The notes below the pieces were generated by a model, which worked only from the letters and a program-made list of their open reading frames with translations, was not told the DNA's origin and ran no database searches. The position numbers and the translations under genes are program-made. From Celoporthe dispersa (lineage: Eukaryota; Ascomycota; Sordariomycetes; Diaporthales; Cryphonectriaceae), in NCBI GenBank assembly GCA_016584495.1, contig WAID01000003.1:2914001-2978000 (forward strand): a stretch of 64,000 bases of DNA, read 5' to 3'. Every line of letters starts with the position of its first letter. Positions within the stretch are counted from its first letter, which is position 1. Positions 11,082 to 22,359 of this stretch are shown piece by piece.

Positions 11082-12490
11082 GGTGATGCAGATTGGCTGA
11101 TCTGGAACAGATGCTGGTGGTTGTTTTGTACAGGTCTGGTGACGGAAGCTGGGACCCAAGGGACCTTCTTTGCCCTGGTATCGGCCTTGCTCGGTGGTAT
11201 TCTCAGCTAGTTGCGAAATTGATTAGAATGGTGTCGACCCGACATGACCCGACATAGCCATAGAAAGGCTCAGAGTCAAAAGAAGCGTCAGTGACAAAGA
11301 GCTGCGATCTCAAACCAGCCTCATATGTCCTTCTGGCATGATTGTCAGATCTGCTTGCTGCTGCATACCTTGTCCCGATATTGAACTCTCAGGGACAGGG
11401 TGGAATGGGGAGAATGGGGCATTGACTCGTAGCAGCAGCAGCAGCAGCAGCAGAGAGGGATGAAATGAGTCCTTCCTCTCAAGTCCTGAGGTTTGCTGTG
11501 TCCTGGTGGTCCAAAACTTGAAGCTCCTGGGGTCGTGACTGGGAAGAACAGGTTGGCAGACTCACACTTTGCTGCTAGAGAAGAACTCTGCTGTGCTGGT
11601 CAGCTAGGTTGAATCCTGAGGACCAGGCTCTCCTCTCAGGACAGCTTCGAGACACAGGTCATCCAGACAAGACGAGATTGATGCATGAGGAGTAGTAAAT
11701 GTGACAAAATGCACGCAGAACTGTTGTTGAGATCCCTTCAGACAGACCAACACACCCAGACAGCAGACACAGGACACGTCCCAGGGTGCGGTGATCATCA
11801 ATGCCTTTTGGGTTGCAGTGCCAGTCAGTGCGTGGCCAGTTAACTGCAACAGGGGATGGGCCCCATTCCCCCCATCTCCATCCCATCCTACTTGAGCTGA
11901 GATCCCCACTCGGTTCCGTCTCTGTTGTGTGGGGCACACGGCGCCTAGGCTGTTGCCGCCCTTCTCCTTGACTTTCTAGAGATTTGATTTTTGACACTAA
12001 CTGAGAGAGTGGCATCAAGGAGCCTGCCATTTGACAGGTCTCAGTGCCGTGGTCAGGCGTGTGGCCTCAATTGGAGCCTGCATGATGGTATCGACAGCTC
12101 CTGCCGCAAGAGACAGGCTCATACTAGACAGATAAGCTAGAGGGCAACATAAGGATGGGGCAGGGGGAAGAGGGCCCAGATTCCGATATCGCCTACCGAT
12201 TGATGTCAAGTCTAGAGGAAGGCGGATGGAGTTGGGCCATAGATCGATCCAATATATAGGGGTTACAATATACACCAAAAGCTGTCTTCAAGGCCGCCGG
12301 CTATGAAAACATCACGGGTGCGCAGAGGAGAGTACTCTGGTGCACACGGACTGCCAGCCGCTCTAGCCGAGCGTATAGACAGTCAATGCTGCAAACAGGA
12401 ACCGGATCATTATTGTTTGCCTTATCTTACAGCAAGAAGCGAGACCATAAGCCTCCTCAAACCCACCACCACCCCCCCACCCCCCACACA
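11082..12490. other. Intergenic region with an AGC repeat
   Basis: 5' flank of MOB2 and 3' flank of the Asterix gene. An (AGC) repeat lies at 11431-11453. I see no supported gene; short frames on both strands lack splice or family support. Confidence 0.55.
11431..11453. repeat. AGC trinucleotide microsatellite
   Basis: About seven and a half AGC units in non-coding DNA upstream of MOB2. Confidence 0.9.
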
Positions 12491-13174
12491 TTAGTGGTGT
12501 ACCCAGAGCTTTTCCAATCCCATCCCGTCACTTATGAGGGGGGGCACCGGCGGCGCAGCCTCCGTTCCCGTCGGCATCCTCTGGCTACCCGGTGGAGGCG
12601 GGAGGAACATCGGCAGGTATGTCACCACCAGAGACATGAGAGCCATGCCGACAGAAAAGTATCCAGGTGTGCTCGCGCTCGTCTTGCTGTACTCGCTCTC
12701 GCCCAGCCAGTTCTGTATGCTGAATACCACGGCAGCCCTGTATCACAACAGTCGTCACGTCAGCATTTCTGTACCGTGTCAGGTTGCCCTCCCATGTATT
12801 CTCCTTGATCTTCTTCTTCCAGTCTGTGCGGGCGCCAGCCCGATGGCACCTGACGCAAAAAGTCTCCCAAAGCTCGCCCACAGTGGCCACGGCCACGCAG
12901 CTGCCCCGAGGTAATGATGTGGGCGGTGGTGATGGAAAGGGTCTCCGTACCATCCTATGTAGCGGTTTCGCATGAATATCGCGGCCATCGGCAGCGTCTG
13001 GGACATGGTCGAGCCCATGTCGGGACCGTCGGTCTTGGCCATTGGCTCTTGGTAGGGGATCACTGGGCGCGGCAAGTCTGCGGTCAGCTCTCGAGCACGG
13101 AGCGAGAGGGGGAAGGGACGACGAGAAAAGATCTCACCTAGATCCGCCCGTCGCAGGTCTTTCTTGGATGCCAT
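12491..13174 (-). CDS. Asterix-like protein (PAT complex, UPF0139)
   Basis: Exons 13174-13138, 13077-12951 and 12737-12491 (introns 60 and 213 nt; phases 1 and 2 match) give 136 residues. The order fits the Asterix family: a short polar N-terminus with DLPRPVIPYQEP, MSQTLPMAAIFMRNRYIGWA leading into a first hydrophobic segment (AAVVFSIQNWLGES), a second hydrophobic segment (YFSVGMALMSLVVTYLPMFL), then a Pro-rich tail. In animals Asterix pairs with CCDC47 as the PAT complex, an intramembrane chaperone at the ER translocon; the fungal role is assumed by homology. The WAAVVF junction is rebuilt across intron 2, which supports the exon choice. The C-terminal 15 residues after VPP are less typical, so the true end could differ. 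Confidence 0.85.
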
Positions 13175-13754
13175 GGTGATGTTGCGTCAAGGCACTGCAG
13201 GGCTGTGTATGGAGGGACTGTTGGGTGATTGGGTAGAGGTGTTGTCGCACCCGTCCCGATGTTGTTGACGGTCGTTGAGGTAAAGTTGCCAGCCGGCTTG
13301 TCCTGGCAGCTCGGGGTCCTGCTAGCCCAACAGGGCTACCCCTACTCCAGGTCGCTATCACCCTAACCCTTGGTACTGTAAAGCTCCGTCTCCAATCTAG
13401 CCTATCATTTTCAGGACAACCTTCCGTCTAAAGGGGGTCGCAGTGTCTGGTCACCTCCGCTCATTCTTGGTAGAGTCTCACATCAGCTCAAATCACCAAA
13501 GGTGGTCGTCTCCACGGAGGTTGTCCTCGGTCCGCCCTCACGTCAGCACCTTCAGATCGCTGTGATGGCCAGCGGTCTGCACTGGCAGCTGTCAGTGCTG
13601 CATAGTATGAACGGTCTGGATAGTCTCTCTTGAGAAGAGGCAGAGAGATGCTACTGCGAACTTCAGCTCTGGGTATATATATATATATATTCACAGGAAA
13701 CGCCGAGATACCAAAGATGCCGTGAGAGCAAATCCCAAATGCTCACCTCGCCCT
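13175..13754. other. Intergenic region with TA repeat
   Basis: Short gap between two minus-strand genes. It has a (TA)n run at 13674-13691 just downstream of the rhodopsin-like gene, and one CCCTAACCCT at about 13363-13372, too short to call an interstitial telomere. No gene seen. Confidence 0.6.
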
Positions 13755-15057
13755 TCAGGACCCAACCTCTGGCTGACCTTGCCCGCGCCCAGTTCCACCC
13801 TGGTAGTCTTCCAAGGCAAAACTCTCTCGATCCTGCGTGCCCGAGACCACGTGCGACTCGTGCTGCGACACCGCGGCCTTGTAGCCGAACCGATCCTGGC
13901 TGGCCGCCTCGAGTCTTGTAAAGTCCGTCACGCGGAACGGATCCGGTGCCTTCTCGAACCTCCTCCTCAGGGACAGCGGGCCGTATCGCCGCCCTGAGCG
14001 CGAGGACGGTGCGCTCGACACCTTAGTCCTGCCCCGGACGACCTTGATCACCAGCGACGCTACCACGGGCGCGCAGCCGACGATGACGGCAACGACCTGC
14101 TCCGCGACGGCCAGGATCGCCACGATGATGTACACGACCGTCTTGTTCTCGCTCTCGGCGGTGGGGATCTGATAGGCCAGCCTGGCCACGCTAGCCAGCG
14201 GCGCCAGGGAGCCGAAGGCGAAGAGCGCCCACATGGCCCAGCGCTTTTTCTGGCTCATCTGCAGCTTGAAGATCAGGGCCAGGGGGATCACCAGGATGGC
14301 GACGTCGCTGATGATGTTGATGATGGACGACAGGACCAGGAGCAGCCACTCGTTGATGCAGGTGTCGCCAAAGGGCAGGCCGTACGGTGCGCACTGCAGG
14401 CAGACGACGAGGATGAGGGCGATGCTGTACAGCACGTTGATCCAGATGACGGCGTGGATCGCCCACCACGGGCCGGTCCGGGTGACGCCTCGCGGGTAGA
14501 AGGACCGCAGGTAGAGGAGCAGGACGGAGAGGCGGGCGAAGAGGATGGCGACGCGGGCGGCCATCTCGAGGGCCTCCCAGGCCTGTCCGAAGGCCTTCAG
14601 GTCTGCTTTCGGCACATCTTCGTCTGCATAAAAAGGAATGAGAGAAAGAAACAGGGGGACAGGGTCAGCGAGGAGAGCGGGAGAGGCAGACACGAGGGAC
14701 ACGCCGTGGACCTACAGTTCACCCCTCCGCCGTGTTGCATCAAGAGAAACACTGTGGTGATCTCCGCAACGGTTCCGATGAAGGCGATGATGCTGGTCCC
14801 TAAGGTTCAGCTCATCAGCAACGCGATTCTGAAGGAACGGGACACCCAGAGCAGAGGCAGACGACCAAGGGGCACACTAATCACGTACAGTCATCCCACC
14901 AAAGTTTCCTATGAATCTCAAATCGGGTATACATCCGTGTCGTCGTCACAATCAAACATACAACCAAGAAAGCAACCATCAAGCCCAGGATCAGGCCAGC
15001 AGGAACAGGCGCCTGAGCTTTGGCCGAGGCGCTGATGAGCCCGCTCTGTAACGCCAT
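13755..15057 (-). CDS. Seven-helix rhodopsin-like fungal membrane protein
   Basis: Exons 15057-14885, 14792-14716 and 14623-13755 (introns of 92 nt each, phases 2 and 1) give 372 residues. It has the layout of the Pth11/SAT5-like 'rhodopsin domain' family: extracellular N-terminus, helix 1 (LILGLMVAFLVVCLIVTTTR), the signature RMYTRFEIHRKLWWDDCT after helix 1, five or six further hydrophobic segments, and a basic cytosolic tail from about residue 300 with RESFALEDYQ near the end. Members are orphan receptor-like proteins; some act in surface sensing or host interaction in pathogens, but no ligand can be inferred here. No CFEM domain precedes helix 1. A second, distinct member lies at 40986-42738. 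An AGC repeat sits in the 5' flank (15126-15145). Confidence 0.9.
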
Positions 15058-17039
15058 CGTGGTGGGCGTGTGTATCCAATCAGTTCTTTTTTGAGAAAAT
15101 TGCGGGAGGTCAGGACGCCAGTCTTGCAGCAGCAGCAGCAGCAGCAAACCTCATTGTCGGGGAACCAGTGTGATATTGAATCAAACTGAGGACCAGTCCA
15201 GGCTGAAGGATGGTCTTCATAAGTATGACATGACCTGAGACGCCGGTGCAGAATCTCTAGCACTCATTGGTCTGGGTTCTGGATGGCCTCGTTCAGGAGT
15301 GGGTGGGTGGTATTATTGTTCGGCCTGAGGGAGCCCGAGAGGAGGGGTGGACGCAGCAGGCTGTGAGGTGAACTGGTGGGAGTTGCAGATTGCCGTGCTG
15401 CTGCAGGAGCTCTGCGATGCAGCATGCCGTGCCGCCTCAAAGTTCAGCTGTCCTAGGGGTGGTAGGACGAGGTGGGAAAAAAAAGAAGGATGGCTCTTAT
15501 TGGAAGGTTATCGATTTCGCGCGCGCCATAATTGCTATTGACCGGGCGATGATGCTGTCTTTGGCACCTTTGAGGAGTACAAAGATGCATACATAGTTCG
15601 AGGGCCTGCATATGTATATCTCGCAATGTGCAAGTCTGCGAGACACTTCCTCACCGGGTCAGCAGCCCCAAGTCCTCTCCGTCCCTCCCCCTTTAATCCT
15701 AAGACATGGTTGTTTGGCCGGTTTTCCCCCTCTCTCTTTCTTTTTCCTTGTGGCTATCTATCACCTTGTGCTGGTGGTGCGTGTCACATCAGGAGCACGT
15801 AATCCGTCTTGGGTCTCGGCCACTCGTCACATCTGCATGCTGATCCGGTTGCCTTGAGCCTCCTCCATTTTCGCCGCGACGTGCAGGGCATGCCCACCAA
15901 CCAGCGCAGGGCTGCTCTTGGTCGCCTCATCCGCCCGCCCGCCCGGGTCTTGTAGGTGGTGCAGCAGCGGGTGACAAGGATTGTTGGCTGCGCAGACTAG
16001 TACCTACTTAGTACTCACATCAGGGCCGCCAAAGAAAGCCTCTGGAGTGAGACATTGATGTTCTACTCCGTACCTCGTCCAGTCGTTCACACAATGGGAC
16101 CCCGAGCCTTTGCTCCTCTCCTCCTCCTCGTAGATAGCCCTCTACCCAAGCCTCGGCTTGGGAGTTCAGAATACCGGCATTAGCAGGCGCGGATGGTTGC
16201 GACCCACGATAAACTGATGGGTCCTCCCGCGATCCTCCCAACCTTTTTTCCTCCACCTCGACCACTACTCAACCAGGCATTCGGGATTGGCCTCATGCTG
16301 CAAGACAAGGGTCCAGAAAGTGGCGCATACTATGTACATAGTACGTACCGGTGATGAGGATTCAAGACCAGGGGGAGGATGTAAGGGGGTCAGTGTTGGA
16401 GATAGTACCGAGGAAGGAAAAGGAAAGAAGAGAGAAGGACAAGAAAGAAAAAAAAAGGGAGGCCATCATTTGCCAGACCAGGCCACACACCCCCTCTACA
16501 AAGTTACATGCAGCCATCCGTAATCTCGCCACCAACACTCTCTTCTGGGCTACATCCCGCTCGGAGATATGAAGGCGCCTGCATAATTTTGGGTCGATAG
16601 CAGCCAGGAGCTGAAAACCCCAGCACGACGCCATTGGGGAATTACGGCATCAGCAGGTCGACCTGGGCTGCCCTTGCAGCCGAGGGGGGCTCCGAATGCG
16701 GGTGGCCCTGCGAATGCGGGCGTGCGCAGAGACGGCCTACAAACACGCAAACGGGCCCGGCCTGGGGGAGAGGAAGGAGAGACTGAGCCTTGAGCTCTTG
16801 CCCCGTAGCATCTGGTCTCTCCTTCCTCTGCCAGGGCGAAATCTGTGTCCTGTGTGACCTTCCTCTACATCTGCACCTGCTCCCTCGCTCCTTTCCCCCG
16901 TCCTCCTCGTCTCTCGCAGACTCGTCCAAGATCATCGCCCGTCAATCTGGGCCCCAGCCTGCTCCAGAGCCTACGTGTGCACCTGATTACCTCGCATCAC
17001 ACCCCCGCGTCCAATAACAGGCCCTCGCCAAGAGCAGAG
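15058..17039. other. Intergenic region between divergent genes
   Basis: Divergent promoter region between the minus-strand rhodopsin-like gene and the plus-strand secreted protein gene. It has an AGC repeat at 15126-15145 and purine-rich DNA at 16410-16460. No supported gene; open frames are short and lack splice context. Confidence 0.55.
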
Positions 17040-18027
17040 ATGTACAGCCCTCTTCGTGTTGTTCTGGTGCTTGCATGTGCAGCGCTTGGAGCCCACTGCC
17101 TCAACCTGAACGTGACGGCGATTGGTGCTGCGAATAATGCGTCCACCCTGGAGTGCTGGCAGATGACCACGCCCTTCTCGATCTCGACCACGTCGGGGAC
17201 GGCGGGTAGCGCGTCCCTGGACCTGGGTGATGTGTACGACAACCCCGCGTTATTTCTTTTTTTAAACCCTTTTTCTTTAGCTGCTCTCTTCTGTGGGTGG
17301 GTGGCGGCCCGGCAGATGTCGTATTCTCGAGGCTCCCGTCACATTCGCAAGGGCTTCCAACTTTGCACAGAGCAACGTGTCATCCGACATTTTGCTTTTC
17401 CTCAGAATCCTGCGTCTCATTGTCACACCATCTGGTAGCATCCCGTATTACGAGCTGAGCACTGACTTGATTTTTGTTCCCCCAACCCCCCCGGAGCAGA
17501 TCGAACCTCACCTACACCGTCCTCCCTGCAGGCTACGACGGCGGTCTTCACAATGCACCCCACGCACAGTAAGCACAAACACACCGTCGCATTTTCATTT
17601 TGGACTCTTGCTTGGTCTATCACCCCCATCCATCCATACCCCTGCTTCCCCCAGCAGCGGGACGGGACGATGATCAGGATAGAGGAGTGCCCCATGCCGA
17701 CTTGCTGACGCCTGACAAACTCTCTCTGTCTCCTCTTGCTGCAGATGGGTCATCTTCATCTCGGGTCTAGCCTACATCACCCTGCCCACCAACACAAGCG
17801 AGGCTGCCTACGTCTCCGGCGGGGAGTTTGGCGTCATCTTTGCCGCAGATACCGCCGCCCTGAGCGCTGAGGGCCATCGCACCCAGTACCCAGGCGTGAC
17901 AGAGACGGTGGCGCTCCAGATCCCCGTGGCCGACGGCGAGGTCCCGGACTACGAGGTCTTGCACTCCGGCGCGTGCGTCGACACGGACTTTGGTGGGCTG
18001 AGGGGCTTGGCGGAGGGGAGCTCCTGA
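17040..18027 (+). CDS. Small secreted protein, cupin-like
   Basis: Exons 17040-17233, 17500-17568 and 17745-18027 (introns 266 and 176 nt, phase 2 at both joins) give 181 residues. A signal peptide (MYSPLRVVLVLACAALGAHC) starts the protein. The mature part contains LECWQMTTPFSISTTSGTAG, then LTYTVLPAGYDGGLHNAPHA and WVIFISGLAYITLPTNTSEA, and ends near YEVLHSGACVDTDFGG. The GGLHxAP step and the following beta-strand pattern resemble a single cupin barrel, known in many small secreted fungal proteins of unknown activity. N-glycosylation sequons follow the signal (NVT, NAS). Intron 1 is long for this genome and could hide a small exon, so the region around residue 65 is the least certain part. 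The function is not established; extracellular location is well supported. Confidence 0.75.
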
Positions 18028-20580
18028 GGTGCTGGCCGAAGTCGTGAACAATCATCTGCACTTTCCACCGATGGAATCCCAATGGGCTGTGTAAATGTGC
18101 AGCCGAGTTCTTCGGGATCAGGCGCCATCCCATGCATTACATATGAACGGCGAGCTTGTCTTTTTACCTTTCAAAAAACTTTGGGGGACGAAATGAGGGA
18201 GGAAGGGGAGGTTGCCTTTTAATTCTCTGCCAAGTCAGATCATCTGGCAGGCAACGTGTATATAATATACTAGTCGTCTGAGGCGGATATTAGCTCTGTC
18301 TCTCTCATCTTACATATGGAAGCTTATCATTTATTTGGTCCGCTATACATGGTACCTCTCCGTCCCTTCGCCGCCCCTTCGAGGCCTGAACCCAGCTCTT
18401 TGGGACCAGCAGCAATGCACTGGTAGCTGGGTCATGATCCGAGCAGTGAATAAGGTTGCGGGTACTACATAACGTACCCGCGTACCCGGGGTGCCTGCTA
18501 CCTGAGCCCAGAGCCGTGTCAGTTATAATTATTGTGTGTATGGCATGATCCTCCTCTCTCTTCAGCCAGCCTGCCAGCCAGTCACCCATGTAACCAGCCG
18601 CTCCACAGGCCGGCTCTTTTGAAATTATCGATTGCGAGTCCTACAGCAGCGACAAGCCGGCCAAGGGGGTGAGGCGAGCTCATCCTGTCTAGAATTTCTA
18701 GGAAGCATCGCCTCAACAGTGGGACCCGCATCTTCGTACGCAAAGATGGAAATTTCGAGTTCCCTCTCCTCAGCCGGGCTGTGCCATTCCTCCCGTCTCA
18801 GAGTTCCAAAGTCTCATCCCCTCCCCCTCCCCCCCAGTGTGTCTTCTGCGTTGGCTATGCCATGTTGGCTTTGCATTATATTCTTTCTAGTATAGAATAT
18901 AGAAGTGAACTCCCTAGGAAGTGACCACTCCCCAGTGGACTGGAAATTCACGAAGAGGCTGTGATTATAGCTGTCGAATGCAAGCCCTTCCACATGTGAT
19001 GACGGCACCCTTCTCTCCCTTACCCCTCTTGCCCCTCTCCCTTTTCCTCTTGCTATATTTCATAATAAAATAATAGTTACAAATCAGATAGATGGACTCT
19101 ACAGCAGCAGATCTGCCGGCCATTCATTGTCACAACCGGCTCATGGGGATCTACACCATCACTTTCAGCTCCTCCTTCCACCCGAGCGCACATGGGCATT
19201 CAGTGACGATCACGACGGCACGGGACGCCTCCTGCGATCCACGCGGCTTGAACAGACAGGAGGGCAAATAGCAGTTGCAGAGATAATGAAGGCGACAAGG
19301 CTAGGCTGTATCCGACTAGTCCTGGGCACCACGAGGAGCCGTATGCCGTCCTTATCCAGCCTCATGCAGGGTTGGTGAGGAGAAGAGGGGGCCCGAACTG
19401 CGGCCTTTGGTTTGGTCTTACTGCTCAAGGCCTTTTCTGTTCTTTCCGTGCCTGTATACTAGCTAGAAAAGGCGCTGGCTAACTTGCATGCGTGCCTGGT
19501 GGAGGCTGGCGCGGTCTTGAGAGGGTTGGGCTTGTCAGGCTGGATGTCTTTACAACCTTGATGGGTTGATCCCCCCGTGCCTTGTCCGAAGCTGCAGCAC
19601 CCGACGCTCCCGAGGCGGAACAATTCCGGTCGGGCAGACAGACGTGTTACCTTGTCTGCCAGCATGGTCATCAACGCCCAGCAGTAAACTTATGTGTGTT
19701 CTCAGAGCCTGCTCCGCGAGCCGGAGAATTGCAGCTCGTATATGCACGAGCACAACGCCACTTCGGGTTCGTCGTCAGGATGGCGGTATAACAGCATGTG
19801 TTTCCAACTCCCCGCGGTCGCAACTGATGAGCACACCATCCCAGATGATAGCTCACTCAGAACACTAAGTAAGCATCATGGCTTGACTGGCCACAGCGAA
19901 GATCCGCCGTGTTATCTTAATGCAACTTTCCTCACCGAACCAAGAAAAAGAGAAGACGGAGGAAAGTCGAAGCGGGGTTGCTCGATCTTGGGTTCTGCGA
20001 TGTCAGCAGCCCGTCCGCCCTGTGACGTGTGGCCTGGGAACACACATATCAATACTGGTACTCAAGGTTGCTTTCCTATAAGCATTATCGCGATGGAGCT
20101 TTTGGAAACACTGCGGATTGGTCAAAATCGGGCTCCAATGGAGTAATAGTGCCTACTTATCTCTTATCGATCCTCAACGAGCTGGGTATGGAAGCGTGTA
20201 ACTCTCCGTGTAAGGTGGGTGGGTTGGGGTGACGCTGCCATGGTGCTTAGGCGGGAAACGAACGAGCATTTCTTCTGCCAAAGTATTGAACGAGATAAGC
20301 CTATCGTTATAGGGAAGTCTCGAGGTGACTGCTGATGATATTCGGCTTCAGCAGCTACAAAGTCGGTGAGATTTTCGTTACCATTAGTGACATACTTACC
20401 CGGCTGGCGAGGCTGGCAGCAGAGCTACCACTGTTATTCTCTCATCAGGCCAGCTCTGCTCTAATCGTTCATAAAAGACAAGACCCTCGTCGATGATTTT
20501 CCGCTTTTCTCTCGGGAACCAAATCACTCGCCTCTTTGTCATACCCACAAGCCACTGCCATTACCAGCAGAGTATCAGTC
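18028..20580. other. Gene-poor intergenic region
   Basis: 2.5 kb with no gene I can support. One 150-codon plus-strand frame at 19694-20146 has an ATG but no recognisable domain and shares its space with frames on both strands, so I did not call it. Confidence 0.5.
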
Positions 20581-20960
20581 ATGAGCCACACATCTTCTCC
20601 CTCTATTGAGGCTGCGAGCGGTGCTTCCGGTGTAGGGCACCCTCAACTTGAGACCGTACCACCCGCTGGAGACCCTACACTGTCAACTACAGAGGCTCAT
20701 GTCGACGAGACGTCGAGCACTACTTCAGCTCAGGGTGATTCTAGTACCACAGAAGAGGTATTTCCTCCGAGTATTAGTGCCAATGGATGTTGGTTTCAGT
20801 TGCTAACCGAGTGAGCCAGAGCTACAATGCTGAGGGACATGATATTGAGGGGCCGTCACTAAGTGTCTCTGTAATCTGGGATGCAACAACACGTCCACGG
20901 GGCCTCCAGTACACCCTTGATAGCCTCTTTACAGCTATCAAGAGACCAGACCTCCGCTAA
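20581..20960 (+). CDS. Short hypothetical protein, two exons
   Basis: Exon 1 20581-20757 and exon 2 20820-20960 are joined by a 62-nt intron with good signals (GTATTT, GCTAACC branch-like site, GAGCCAG acceptor), phase 0, to give 105 residues. An in-frame ATG 45 nt upstream would make 120. The N-terminal half is Ser/Thr/Glu-rich; the C-terminal half reads SYNAEGHDIEGPSLSVSVIW and GLQYTLDSLFTAIKRPDLR. I do not recognise it. It may be the 5' remnant of a longer gene, since coding-looking fragments follow at 20990 and 21359. Confidence 0.45.
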
Positions 20961-20989
20961 TTGTATTATATCTTAAACCTTACCAAGCA

Positions 20990-21082
20990 GACTCTCAGGA
21001 GGAACTGGGCCGCTTGTGTTTGGAAGTGGCAGCCAGCCAAGGATCCACCTCTTTACTCAAGATTCTGAATTCGGGGCGTTAG
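20990..21082 (+). pseudogene. Ankyrin-like exon fragment
   Basis: Thirty codons to a TAG read DSQEELGRLCLEVAASQGST followed by SLLKILNSGR. The alternating helix pattern is reminiscent of one ankyrin-type repeat. No start, and no clean splice path to neighbours; probably debris. Confidence 0.25.
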
Positions 21083-21358
21083 GTAGTCACAGTACAGGAA
21101 CCAGCTAGCACGTTGCGGTGCGGGTGGTTGATTGACTCTTGACACATGATCAAGAAACGCAACTCCGCTTTGAATGCTAGAAGTGCTACGACGTCCAGAG
21201 TGCTCAGTTGACGAACTTAAAGACCGTCACCGTCAGAAATTGGGTACACTCACTATCTTCGCTTGTTCCCCATGCATCTCTGATGCGGGTTCTATATTTG
21301 GGCTGCGCTTATGACATGCACAATACTTCAGAACTGTGTAGTAGTCATAGCGATTTAA

Positions 21359-21559
21359 GACATTGGACACGCCATCGAAGTTGCCCACCTCGCCTGTAGT
21401 GCTTGTACAGCCTTGTGGGAGGATCTCACTGCGTTCGATATTCCCAGTGGTCCACAAGGATTCTCGTTCCGAGCGATAAATGCATCGGTCATAATCGCCA
21501 CCAACTTCTCAATCGGAGTGATGACTGCGGCGCTCTGTCTTCTTGACGATGGTGGCTAG
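21359..21559 (+). pseudogene. Coding-like exon fragment of unknown family
   Basis: Sixty-six codons to TAG include GHAIEVAHLACSACTALWED and SFRAINASVIIATNFSIGVM, composition like a real protein. The frame is closed by TAA directly upstream, where TTTAAG could be an acceptor. No complete gene can be built. Confidence 0.3.
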
Positions 21560-22141
21560 CGCCTTCTTGTAGGTTGTGCCCTGGAAGGCAACAGATTACC
21601 GTTGGGTCATTCACCCTTTCTCGAGCAGGCCCTCAGCGTTGCTTTGCCTCCGGTCAATGGCTATACAACATTACTAGAGGATATGATTGTCTAATTAACG
21701 TATGGGCGATGACCTAGATAAAACACCAGTTTACAGCATCATCTCCCAGCCTGGTTGTTTGTGTTCGTGCGAGATATTCGTATGACTTTCCGTACTGCCG
21801 ACATCCTGTCTACCTTTTCCTGCATGATCAATACTAATGATGGTATATATATATACTTGATGCCCGGTCTTAGTTTAATATCTCTCAAGACTGTTATTTC
21901 GTGCGATAACTCTTAATTGTCTCTCTGTCCCTCCCCTTCTTTGTGTAAAAACCTGATTACAATAACCTCTGACCATAATGTGAAAAATTTGAATGCGGGT
22001 TTCCGCAAAAGGAGATCCAATTAGATTCTGGCGTTGTTTGTCTGTAAGTACGTACGTAGTGTAAGTAAATAAAACAAGTGGTATCGACCTCGAAGGGCGA
22101 ACGAAGAATGAGACACAATGCCGCTCGATGCAAAAATGGAA

Positions 22142-22193
22142 TGCGGTGAGTGTGGATCGAACACACGACCTTCAGATAACGAATGAAGTTTGG

Positions 22194-22225
<32 letters not shown>

Positions 22226-22230
22226 CCCGC
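22142..22230 (-). tRNA. tRNA-Phe (GAA), with intron
   Basis: The minus strand gives a full cloverleaf: acceptor GCGGGGA/TCACCGC (one G-A mismatch), D arm GCTCAGTTGGGAGAGC, anticodon loop CTGAAGA, T arm GTGTG-TTCGATC-CACAC, discriminator A. A 16-nt intron lies at the canonical 37/38 position. Identical over all 89 nt to the copy at 25507-25595. Confidence 0.97.
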
Positions 22231-22359
22231 TGGTGACAACCAGCTTTAGTAAAAATACTATAAAGCTAACAAATTTCAGAACCTAAACGAATTGGACATC
22301 GAACCCATAATTTTCCCGTTCGTGGTATCTTCTGCGTCCTTAAGTAGGCCGCGAACATT

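Larger units (their letters stand above)
20961..22141. other. Intergenic region with exon-like debris
   Basis: Apart from the two fragments listed separately this is AT-richer DNA with a short TA run near 21843-21854. No intact gene. Confidence 0.5.

Noticed and set aside
13360..13375. CCCTAACCCT as an interstitial telomere
   Set aside because: Less than two units; chance occurrence.
19694..20146. 150-codon plus-strand frame in a gene-poor region
   Set aside because: Starts with ATG but has no recognisable motif or splice support; kept only as a note.
22021..22239. Minus-strand frame overlapping tRNA-Phe
   Set aside because: Mostly translation of the tRNA itself; the same peptide arises at the other tRNA copy.
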